Positions 57,211 through 64,000 of a DNA stretch of 64,000 bases are shown here, piece by piece. The stretch lies in the NCBI GenBank assembly GCA_963817335.1, contig CAWFNX010000001.1:310001-374000 (forward strand), given 5' to 3'. The translations under genes and the position numbers were made by a program. Under the pieces are notes generated by a model. The model was given only the letters and a program-made list of their open reading frames with translations, did no database searches and was not told the DNA's origin. The stretch comes from AV40 sp963817335. Its GTDB lineage: Bacteria; Verrucomicrobiota; Verrucomicrobiia; Chthoniobacterales; UBA10450. How positions within the stretch are numbered: position 1 is the first letter of the stretch; each line of letters begins with the position of its first letter.

Positions 57211-57240
57211 CACCCGCCTACGCCAAGGCTACGGCGTGGT
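57211..57240. repeat. Dispersed CGCCAAGGCTACGGCG element, copy d
   Basis: CACCCGCCTACGCCAAGGCT then ACGGCGTGGT, between the convergent ends of pgsA and the wza-like gene. Confidence 0.75.
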
Positions 57241-57262
57241 GATTGCAGCAGCAGCTGCAATC
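57241..57262. other. Hairpin at convergent gene ends
   Basis: GATTGCAGC pairs with GCTGCAATC around AGCA. It overlaps the wza-like stop codon. No U-tract on either strand, so at most a weak bidirectional terminator or mRNA stabiliser. Confidence 0.4.
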
Positions 57263-57812
57263 AAAAGAAGCTTTGCGGGACCTCGATTTTGTCTCCCGGC
57301 CGCAACTTCACATCCTGGGACGGCTCTTTGCGAAACTTCCGAACGTCATAAACGGTGACTTCACTTCCTCGCAGAAGCCTGACGTGCCGCTGGTCGGCAA
57401 AATCATTGAAGCCGCCAGAGGCGTTGATCGCGGTGAGAAGGGTCATGTCTTCGGTGAATGGAACACGTGACGGGTTCCTCACCGACCCGCCGACGTTCAC
57501 GAAGCGCGCTGTCGGCTGCATGAAGATGGTAATGTTCGGGTTCGTGTAAATTTTGTTGGAGCGATAGTTTTCTTCGATCGCTCTCGACAGCTGCGCCGGA
57601 GTCATTCCCTCAGCATGAAGTTTTCCGATATACGGCAGATTGATCGCGCCGTCGGCATCGACGCTGTAAGTGTTATTGACCTGGGTCTGGTCTTCCGCGG
57701 GCACGCCGCTGATCTTCAATTCAACCGGATCTCCGATCCGAAGCGTAGCCTGAGCATATGCGCCACCTGCAAGCGCCACGACCAGAACCAGAATCGCGAA
57801 CAGGTTTCGCAT
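57261..57812 (-). CDS. Polysaccharide export outer-membrane protein, short Wza type
   Basis: 183 residues. Signal peptide 1-20 (LFAILVLVVALAGGAYAQ). Poly_export domain LRIGDPVELKISGVPAEDQT, YSVDADGAINLPYIGKLHAEG and GMTPAQLSRAIEENYRSNKI, then one SLBB unit (FVNVGGSVRNPSRVPFTEDM). Half the length of E. coli Wza, as in minimal exporters. It overlaps the tyrosine kinase gene by TAATG. Forms the outer channel for exopolysaccharide. Confidence 0.88.
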   Translation of the reverse strand: MRNLFAILVLVVALAGGAYAQATLRIGDPVELKISGVPAEDQTQVNNTYSVDADGAINLPYIGKLHAEGMTPAQLSRAIEENYRSNKIYTNPNITIFMQPTARFVNVGGSVRNPSRVPFTEDMTLLTAINASGGFNDFADQRHVRLLRGSEVTVYDVRKFRKEPSQDVKLRPGDKIEVPQSFF

Positions 57813-59971
57813 TAATATTCGTCGGGCTCGAAGTGCCCGTTGTCAGTACCGTTGGTGGTGACGCTCGAGCGTTCGCTTTTCCGGCGACGATGAGCTTCTT
57901 TGCCACTCTCGGGCGAGTAATAGCCGTAGTAGTTTGTGTAGTAGTAGTAGTTCTGATCGTGTTTGAGATCGACGTTGTTGAGCACGACGCCGAGAAGCGT
58001 TCCGCCGACGCCCACGATCGCTTGCTTCACCCGGGTCAGCATGGCTCGCGGGAATCGTCGGTGCTGAACGACGATCACCGTTTGGTCCACTTCGCTGGCG
58101 ATGACCGAGGCGTCGCTCACACCTAGAATTGGGGGCGAATCGAAGAACACGATGTCGTAACGTTTTTTGAGCTCGGCGATTGTGTCCGACATGCGCTGGG
58201 AATTGAGAATGCCGACCGCGTCCGAAGGCAGAATGCCGCTGGGCAAGATCGACAAATTCTCAACTGTGGTGGGCATGATCACCTCGTCGAGCTCCATGTC
58301 TGTCGTGAGATAATTCGTTAGGCCGACTTCGTTGCTGAGATCGAACAACAAATGTTGAACGGGCCGGCGCAAATCGGCGTCGACAATGAGGGTCGAGTAT
58401 CCGCCTTGCGCGCAAATGAAGGCCAGGTTGGCGATGGTGGTGGACTTGCCTTCCCCAGGCCCGCCGCTGACGAGAGAAATGGTGTTGGCCTCGGGATTTG
58501 GCCGATTGAATTCAATGTTGGTGCGCAGAATTCGATAGGCCTCGGCATCCGGAGTGTCGCCTTCGGCGCTGTGAAGAAGATTAATGTTCTTGGGAATGAT
58601 GGCGAGGACTGGAACTCCGAGAAGGCTTTCCACGTCGTCCATTGTCTTCACACTGGTGTCGAGATATTCAATGAAGAAGGCGAGGCCGATTCCGATGACC
58701 AGACCAACCAACGCACCGAGGGTCAGATTCAAACCGACTCGGGGGCGCGCCGCATAACTCGGCGGCTCGGCCACTTGTTTGACGCTGACGGCAAAGCGCG
58801 GCATGGCCATTTCCATGGTCTGGGTTTGGGCGCGCGTGCGAACCCCATCCAGTAATAATTTCTCTTTGATGTAAGCGTTCTTCGCTCGTGCGTAATTGGC
58901 GCTGAGATTCTTAGTTTGGAGCTGCTTCGAATTGATTTGGTCGAGACGATTTTTTAATTCATCACGCGTGGCCTGGGCCGACTTGAGGTTGCGCAATATT
59001 CCCTCGCGAATGATTCCGACCTGTTGCTCGAGCTGGCGGGTATAAACCATTCTGGCCGCGCGAAGCGACTTAACCTTGGGATGGTTTTCGCCGAGACCGG
59101 AGTTCAACAGAAGCGCTTCCTGGGCGACTGCGTCCTGATAATTGGGAAGGATCTTTTGGATGGTGGGATCCTGCACGTCGAGCGTGGGCATCATCCGCAT
59201 CAAGTCGTCGCCCTTGAGATTTTCGATTTGAGAAAGTTTGCTCGAGAGGTTGGCGATCTTCGCTTCGGCGTCGTTCACTTCGTTTTCCTGCTTGACGACA
59301 ATGCCGTTGACCGGTGCCTGGGAATCTTCTGTTCCCTCCGGATTAAGGTCGACAATGTGTTCTTCGTCGCGGATCCGCGCCATTTCTGTGGCGGCGTCTT
59401 CTACTCGTTTCTGTTGTTTGCCGACTTCCTCGTTCATCGCGGTGACGGCGCGATTGAGGATTTCTCTTTCCTCCTCGACGCGTCGATCCTGGTAAACGCT
59501 GACGATCTTGTTCGCTATGTCCGCGGCGAGCTGAGGATTGGAATCAAAGACGCTGATTTGAAGGAGGTCGGTATTACGGACCTCATCGACATCGAGCTTA
59601 TTGCGCAACATTTGGTAGGCGACTTCGCGGGACGGCCGGCGTCCTTCGCGGCCCCATCTGTCTTGCAGTTTTAACTGCTCGATGACGGGATAAAGAATAC
59701 CCGTGCGCTGAATGACCTGGTAAACCGTGGGCGCGAGTTGCGGGTCGTGCACCGGTTGATTGGGATCGCCCTGGCCAAAGATCCGAGGATTTTCCGCGGT
59801 CGACCTGACTTCGATGAAGACAGACGACTGGTATTCGCGCGGCTGGAAATAAGTGACGACCGCCGCGGTCAGCAAAACGAGAAGAAAAGCCAGGAGCACG
59901 AGCGGCCAGCGAATGCGGACGACACGCCAGTAGTCGAGAAAATGAAGCTTAACTTCGTCGGATTGTGCCAT
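57812..59971 (-). CDS. Wzc-like polysaccharide co-polymerase and tyrosine autokinase
   Basis: 719 residues. N-terminal Wzz domain with a span (VLLAFLLVLLTAAVVTYF), a long coiled coil (about 170-420), second span (LGALVGLVIGIGLAFFIEYL), then the BY-kinase: Walker A GGPGEGKSTT around Lys509, Walker A' LIVDADLRRPVQH and Walker B FFDSPPILGVSD. The C-terminus has a tyrosine cluster (NYYYYTNYYGYYSPE), the autophosphorylation tail. It controls chain length and export with the Wza-like protein. Confidence 0.9.
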   Translation of the reverse strand: MAQSDEVKLHFLDYWRVVRIRWPLVLLAFLLVLLTAAVVTYFQPREYQSSVFIEVRSTAENPRIFGQGDPNQPVHDPQLAPTVYQVIQRTGILYPVIEQLKLQDRWGREGRRPSREVAYQMLRNKLDVDEVRNTDLLQISVFDSNPQLAADIANKIVSVYQDRRVEEEREILNRAVTAMNEEVGKQQKRVEDAATEMARIRDEEHIVDLNPEGTEDSQAPVNGIVVKQENEVNDAEAKIANLSSKLSQIENLKGDDLMRMMPTLDVQDPTIQKILPNYQDAVAQEALLLNSGLGENHPKVKSLRAARMVYTRQLEQQVGIIREGILRNLKSAQATRDELKNRLDQINSKQLQTKNLSANYARAKNAYIKEKLLLDGVRTRAQTQTMEMAMPRFAVSVKQVAEPPSYAARPRVGLNLTLGALVGLVIGIGLAFFIEYLDTSVKTMDDVESLLGVPVLAIIPKNINLLHSAEGDTPDAEAYRILRTNIEFNRPNPEANTISLVSGGPGEGKSTTIANLAFICAQGGYSTLIVDADLRRPVQHLLFDLSNEVGLTNYLTTDMELDEVIMPTTVENLSILPSGILPSDAVGILNSQRMSDTIAELKKRYDIVFFDSPPILGVSDASVIASEVDQTVIVVQHRRFPRAMLTRVKQAIVGVGGTLLGVVLNNVDLKHDQNYYYYTNYYGYYSPESGKEAHRRRKSERSSVTTNGTDNGHFEPDEY

Positions 59972-60052
59972 ACCAATGGGACCCTGTGTGGCAAGAAGGA
60001 CGCAATACTAGCAAAAACCACTCCAAAAGTAAAACGTGACCTTTCCCCTTCA

Positions 60053-61372
60053 CTAGAATGTCACATTCACCCCGGCAGAGACCCGGTTCCGCGAATATTC
60101 CCGAAAGGCCGAATCGGAGCTGACGTCGGTGTAATGATAGCCCACCTGCACCGCGAACATGTTGTTGATTGCATATTTAGCCGAAAGCCCTACGTCGAAA
60201 GTATCTTCGCTGAAGGCGCCGCCGGGAAGTCCTCCGGGCAACGCGTGGTAATCGTCGTGCACATAGAAAAGATCGAGGCCGGTCTCGACCCGCGCCGTGA
60301 GGTTGAACTTGGTTTGAAGGCCGGTCCGGAAAGTGGTGCGGCTTTGTGAATTCGGCGTGTCCGGTTCCTCAAGGCCGTAATGGCTCACCCAGCTGACGGA
60401 AGTGCGGCGACCCAGAGCGTAATTGACGTTGCCTTCAAAATACGGGGAGGTGCGGTCGCCAGCGGTGTCGTAGGAGCGAAATTGTGCGCCACCGCGAAAT
60501 GTTGCCGTCAATCGCGGATTGAAAGTGTGATCGATACCGCCGAGGGCGTAGTGCGTTTCCGAATTGAGAGACGAATCTTCATAGCTGACGATTCCGAATC
60601 GATATTCGGCGACCAGGTTGGTCGTTGGCACCACTTGAAATCGGAATTCGTTTCCAAAAAGATTGCTCACCCGATTGGAGAACGCGCCGACCACATCATT
60701 GTCATAGTTGAGAGCTTCAAATGTGTAAGACGTGCGGGTGGAAAAGCGGCGGCTCCATGCGTACTCGAGGAAAGCTTTGTCGGTCGTGTAGAGGTAATTG
60801 CCGGTCCGCGAATTGATGCCGCCGGTGTACTGAAACGAAGGCTCAGTCAAATACGCGAGCAGGACCGAGCCACCCAAGGTCAGACGCGGGGACGCCTTGT
60901 AGGTGATGGCCAGGGTGCCACTGAGGTTGATGTCGTAATCTTGGGTGCTGAGGTGCGAGTAATAGTAGGTGCCACCCGCGCCGGCATTGAGAATTAACTG
61001 AAGTCTCGGATCCCCAAACGTGTAATCGAGAATCGCGTTGGCACTGGTGGTGGCAGAGGATTCTTCATTGCTGTGCACGGTCGCGACGTTGTCGTCGTAA
61101 CCACCGGAAACCGTGACGTTGATTTTCAGCGGGGTCGGTGTGAAAACTCCCGCGTTGGACGGATTTCCCCCAATGTTCGGGGCGTTGGTTGCCGAACTGG
61201 TCGTCGACAGATCCGTAGCCGGTTGGCCTGATTCAGTTGTGCTGGTCGGACCAGTTGAAGTGCTTTCGGAAGGGCCCGTGGTCACCGCTTCCTGAGCGCG
61301 GAGATTCGACCGTGGTCCAACGAGGCAAACCGCTACCGCGAAAATAAAAATACCGACTTTGGCCCGTGTCAT
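60053..61372 (-). CDS. Outer-membrane beta-barrel protein of the exopolysaccharide cluster
   Basis: 439 residues. Signal peptide about 1-26, a Thr/Ser/Pro-rich linker (27-85), then alternating beta-strands of a porin-like barrel (INVTVSGGYDDNVATVHSNE, LRLTLGGSVLLAYLTEPSFQ-like pattern, RTTFRTGLQTKFNLTARVET) ending in an aromatic-type C-terminal strand (NRVSAGVNVTF). Resembles BBP2/EpsL-type barrels of exopolysaccharide loci. May secrete or anchor the polymer. Confidence 0.82.
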   Translation of the reverse strand: MTRAKVGIFIFAVAVCLVGPRSNLRAQEAVTTGPSESTSTGPTSTTESGQPATDLSTTSSATNAPNIGGNPSNAGVFTPTPLKINVTVSGGYDDNVATVHSNEESSATTSANAILDYTFGDPRLQLILNAGAGGTYYYSHLSTQDYDINLSGTLAITYKASPRLTLGGSVLLAYLTEPSFQYTGGINSRTGNYLYTTDKAFLEYAWSRRFSTRTSYTFEALNYDNDVVGAFSNRVSNLFGNEFRFQVVPTTNLVAEYRFGIVSYEDSSLNSETHYALGGIDHTFNPRLTATFRGGAQFRSYDTAGDRTSPYFEGNVNYALGRRTSVSWVSHYGLEEPDTPNSQSRTTFRTGLQTKFNLTARVETGLDLFYVHDDYHALPGGLPGGAFSEDTFDVGLSAKYAINNMFAVQVGYHYTDVSSDSAFREYSRNRVSAGVNVTF

Positions 61373-61489
61373 ATCGCTGCCGTCTCCCTGAGATAAAGCA
61401 AATGCCCAACCAAATTAGCGGCAACGATTAGAGGGTACAACATTGCGAAAAAAACGAATACTGGTTTCTGTTGGCGGTTTTAGCAGCAG

Positions 61490-63316
61490 TCACCTCGGAT
61501 TAACCTCGACATCCGCCTCCTTGGCAACTCCGGTTTGGCGCCATTTCTCCAAATGCGCCTGGTAACGCTGTCGAGTGGGCACGTCTTTTGGATCCAGGCG
61601 GATGGCCTCATCGTACATCCACTCTGCTTCGGGAAAACGACCCAACGCATCGTAAACGGTGCCCAGCTCGACGGGGAAAGTGTCATCTCGCGGGACGAGC
61701 GCCCATCCTTTTTCAAACGCGACCGTCGCTACCTGGAACAAAAACACCCGCCTATCGGGTGTAATTGCTGCATTGCCTTCGAGCATTCCGGCCCGGCCAA
61801 GATAATAATAGAGATTCGGGTTTTTTTGCTCGGTGGCGAGGGCCTGGACAGCGAATGCTGCCGAAGTCGTCGGGTCGTTATCTCGAAGCGCGACCCGCGC
61901 GCGCTCGGCAAAATACTCGGCCGGCAAAAGGCGGATGGACTGAATCAAGGTGATTATTCCGAGTGCGGCAAGGGCGACCCGCCAGCCAATTAGCGATTTG
62001 GTTAATGCAGGTGCCTGGCTCTCCCGGGCCACGCCTGGATTGGCGAGCAAACCGAAAACAAAAGCGAGTAGCAGGGCGTTCGCCGGAATGTGCAGGTTAA
62101 AATCTACGATCGAATGAACGACATAAGCGGCGATCGCCGCGAGTGCACCAATTTGCAGAGCCAGCGCGTTGCTAAAGAGACGGGTCGAGACCGCGACGCG
62201 TTTTGGACCCAAGCGCAGGAAATTGCGCCACCCGTTGTAAAGGTGCGTGCCGAAGAAAATCAGAAAGAAAGCGACGCCGACGACGCCATATTCGGCCAGA
62301 AGCTGGAGGTAATCATTGTGAGCATATACCGGATCTTTGTTGGTTACTTCGGCGCGGAATTCCCGCCCGTAGTAAAGGTAGGTGCCGCTGCCCGTGCCGA
62401 TCACCGGCTGGAGTTGCCATTGCTGGATTGCTGCCCGCCACATATCCGGACGGCGGTTGTATCCTTCATCCGTGATGCTGCCCCGGGCGCGTTCGGTAAC
62501 GAACAAACTTTGCTGGGCGAGAAAAAAAACGATCAGGACAACCAGGCCCGCTACTGCAAAAGTAGTCCCCCCGACCCTTCTAAAGATGGCCGATCCGGCG
62601 CGCGATAGCACGATTACGCTCAGCGCGGCGAAGACGATCAAACCCGCAGCGCTGCTAAAGTAGCCGCCCCTGCTGCCCGTCAGGATCAGAGCCACATAGC
62701 AAATCGCGCCCACGTAAAGCACAAGGAGCTTCACCCAAACAGGCCGGCGGCCCCAACAGGTTATGCTTAATCCAAAAATGCCCAGGACCTCGAGCAAGCC
62801 GGCAAAATGATTTGGGTTAACATAGAATCCGCTGGCCCGTCGTCCGTAATCGAACCGCTGTAGAAATGGAATCAACATGAAGTTGGTTCCGTCCCTGAAT
62901 TGAAGGGCGGCCACGCAAATCTGAACCACGCCAAGCGCGAGAAGAAAAAACAGAAACCACATTCGTTGCCTTGAATCGGTGAAAACCGTGGCCACGAACG
63001 AATAAATCAAAAGACATCCCAACACCGAATAGATGTCGGGTCGGGCCAAGTAATCGACCGGCGACAACAATGCGCGCAACAGCACGTAACCAAAAAAGAC
63101 AGCTGTGCTGAGAAGACAGACTTGGTTTGGCGGCGGTTTCGACCGCGCAATCGAAACCAGAGCGAAGACCGACATCACTCCCAACAATCCGTAAGCCGGA
63201 AGGCTGAAGAGCAATCGGGTGCCGCCGATCAACGTCTGAATGACGGCAAAGGCCGCGGCGAACAGGATTCCGCAAACAGCGATCGAACCGCGGATCAGAG
63301 CATCCGTTAGTTTCAC
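61490..63316 (-). CDS. O-antigen ligase/polymerase family protein with C-terminal TPR repeats
   Basis: 608 residues, GTG start. About 11 membrane spans in the first 450 residues with the Wzy_C core (LILTGSRGGYFSSAAGLIVF; the loop GTGSGTYLYYGREFRAEVTN plus KDPVYAHNDYLQLLAEYG contains the conserved Arg/His pairs). The cytoplasmic or periplasmic tail carries TPR-like helices (YYLGRAGMLEGNAA, FPVELGTVYDALGRFPEAEW). Links or polymerises repeat units of the exopolysaccharide. Confidence 0.87.
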   Translation of the reverse strand: MKLTDALIRGSIAVCGILFAAAFAVIQTLIGGTRLLFSLPAYGLLGVMSVFALVSIARSKPPPNQVCLLSTAVFFGYVLLRALLSPVDYLARPDIYSVLGCLLIYSFVATVFTDSRQRMWFLFFLLALGVVQICVAALQFRDGTNFMLIPFLQRFDYGRRASGFYVNPNHFAGLLEVLGIFGLSITCWGRRPVWVKLLVLYVGAICYVALILTGSRGGYFSSAAGLIVFAALSVIVLSRAGSAIFRRVGGTTFAVAGLVVLIVFFLAQQSLFVTERARGSITDEGYNRRPDMWRAAIQQWQLQPVIGTGSGTYLYYGREFRAEVTNKDPVYAHNDYLQLLAEYGVVGVAFFLIFFGTHLYNGWRNFLRLGPKRVAVSTRLFSNALALQIGALAAIAAYVVHSIVDFNLHIPANALLLAFVFGLLANPGVARESQAPALTKSLIGWRVALAALGIITLIQSIRLLPAEYFAERARVALRDNDPTTSAAFAVQALATEQKNPNLYYYLGRAGMLEGNAAITPDRRVFLFQVATVAFEKGWALVPRDDTFPVELGTVYDALGRFPEAEWMYDEAIRLDPKDVPTRQRYQAHLEKWRQTGVAKEADVEVNPR

Positions 63317-63382
63317 AGTCTAATTGCAGCACTCATTTGTTCGTCGGCTTTTATTTATGTGGAGATCAAAACCGCAAAAGAA

Positions 63383-63412
63383 AAGCCGTTGCGGTGAAGA
63401 TCGCAACGGCTT
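63383..63412 (-). terminator. Rho-independent-like terminator downstream of the surface-protein gene
   Basis: AAGCCGTTGCG (63383-63393) and CGCAACGGCTT (63402-63412), a perfect 11-bp stem with an 8-base loop. Read on the minus strand it is followed by CTTTTCTTTT-like U-rich sequence, so it should end transcription of the gene at 63435. Confidence 0.7.
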
Positions 63413-63434
63413 TGCAGAAAAACGCGTTTTTCGA

Positions 63435-64000
63435 TTACGGATTCGTGCTCGGGCTAACAGCACTGCCGCCGGAGGTAATCACCACTTGGTCGGCAATAAC
63501 TTTTCCATTCACACGACCGCCGCTCAGATCCACCTTGCGATTGAGAGCCAGCAAGATTCCGGACATTCCCGATTTTCCGGTGAAGGCAACCTGGCTGCCT
63601 TTTCCGAGAATATTGAACAGGACATTCTGAGGCGGCACGCCTGAAAGCACGATCTGAGAGTTACCGGTGAGAGCAAAACTCTTAGTGACATTAATGATGA
63701 AGCTCGTGGTCGCGGTGCCCTGAAGCGTGAAGGTAGCGCCGCCGTTCAACTTGAAATCCTGAAGGCTGAGCACAACTTTCTCGCCCGGCGCACCCGTAAT
63801 GGTCATCGATGCCTTCACGTCGGTCAGTGACGCATAAGCCGGAGTGACTGCCTCCATTGCGGCGGCGTCGGAAAGCATCTGCGCATCGGCCAAGGCCGCG
63901 TTTAGTTGCGGGTCGTTATTGGTAACGCTGCCGGTGATTTTGGCGCCGCCGGACGTCTTCGGACTGCCGCCGCTGTGCATTACCAGGTTGCCCTGAATGT
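63435..64000 (-). CDS. Choice-of-anchor A-type adhesin-like domain, 5' truncated
   Basis: The frame is open to the window edge, so the beginning is missing. At least 188 residues: KITGSVTNNDPQLNAALADA, KVVLSLQDFKLNGGATFTLQ, NSQIVLSGVPPQNVLFNILG and GMSGILLALNRKVDLSGGRV plus NGKVIADQVVITSGG. This pattern (anchor element, Gly-rich beta-helix, NG..IA block) is the choice-of-anchor A/collagen-binding-like surface domain. Extracellular or surface; a sorting signal is not visible in this part. It shares orientation with the exopolysaccharide genes. Confidence 0.8.
   Translation of the reverse strand, partial: IQGNLVMHSGGSPKTSGGAKITGSVTNNDPQLNAALADAQMLSDAAAMEAVTPAYASLTDVKASMTITGAPGEKVVLSLQDFKLNGGATFTLQGTATTSFIINVTKSFALTGNSQIVLSGVPPQNVLFNILGKGSQVAFTGKSGMSGILLALNRKVDLSGGRVNGKVIADQVVITSGGSAVSPSTNP

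Noticed and set aside
57241..57262. Hairpin as bidirectional rho-independent terminator for pgsA and wza
   Set aside because: A stem is present but neither strand has a run of T after it; listed only as a hairpin.
1..64000. tRNA or rRNA genes, insertion sequences and exosortase/PEP-CTERM system
   Set aside because: No tRNA-like cloverleaf, rRNA signature, transposase, or exosortase could be found in the gaps or frames; spacers contain only the short repeat families described.

Overview
The window is about 64 kb of dense bacterial chromosome with roughly 60 protein genes and no tRNA, rRNA, CRISPR array or transposase that I can see. The best guess is a Verrucomicrobium, probably a soil or metagenome-derived Chthoniobacterales/Spartobacteria-type genome. 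Support comes from a perfect 14-bp copy of the operator published for Verrucomicrobia LexA (TGTTC-N4-GAACA, 49928-49941) in front of a mutagenesis cassette, from the protein families present (BNR/VPS10-type propeller protein, tricorn-like protease, DUF885, S10-type peptidase), and from the many short palindromic intergenic repeats. The lineage call is inference.

Layout. 1-7.7 kb: 5' part of a tricorn-like protease gene, a MATE exporter, a methyltransferase, two paralogous secreted MORN-like/proline-rich proteins flanking a CPBP membrane protease, a GNAT enzyme and a cupin. 7.8-18.7 kb: a sparse stretch with two doubtful small genes, then a D-2-hydroxyacid dehydrogenase, an aminotransferase, a receiver protein, a GNAT protein, a 1033-residue propeller protein, a third MORN-like paralogue, a HAD phosphatase and small hypotheticals. 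18.9-26.4 kb: DUF885 peptidase, cyclophilin, S10 peptidase, SET protein, lipoprotein hydrolase and a peptidoglycan-binding protein. 26.4-29.0 kb: arsenic island (arsR, small ORF, ACR3 pump) with a convergent aquaporin-like channel. 29.2-38.9 kb: small secreted or membrane proteins, two more orphan receivers, Tat-exported aldo/keto reductase, thioesterase, a coupled beta-propeller plus metallo-beta-lactamase-fold pair, and a methyltransferase. 39.2-48.8 kb: housekeeping genes (IscA/ErpA type, DusB, LptF/G type, DinG-type helicase, HtrA-like protease, MMPL exporter). 49.1-54.5 kb: secreted protein, then an SOS-type promoter, an N-terminally deleted ImuB and DnaE2. 54.6-57.2 kb: gnd, moaE, pgsA. 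57.2-64 kb: exopolysaccharide export/polymerisation cluster (Wza, Wzc, beta-barrel, Wzy/WaaL-type ligase with TPRs) ending in a truncated choice-of-anchor-A surface protein.

The most unusual property is the density and variety of short repeats that are not mobile elements in the usual sense. (i) Arrays of degenerate 7-nt units, sometimes 12 in a row, sit at gene ends and inside genes. (ii) 8-nt TCAAC arrays. (iii) A three-copy element of about 59 bp. (iv) Hairpin elements, several of which lie in frame inside coding sequences: the same roughly 97-100-bp element interrupts a GNAT protein and a MORN-like protein, and a second palindrome family interrupts both ImuB and DnaE2. The C-termini of Gnd, DusB and MoaE also run into such repeats. 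Three gene fragments (dinG 3' end, a MATE 5' end, a receiver domain) show that paralogues have been lost or recombined.

The strongest candidate for something new is the SOS cassette. It has an intact LexA operator and promoter driving an ImuB that has lost its polymerase-like N-terminal region but keeps a putative beta-clamp motif (QQFGLF) and its C-terminal hub, next to a full-length DnaE2.
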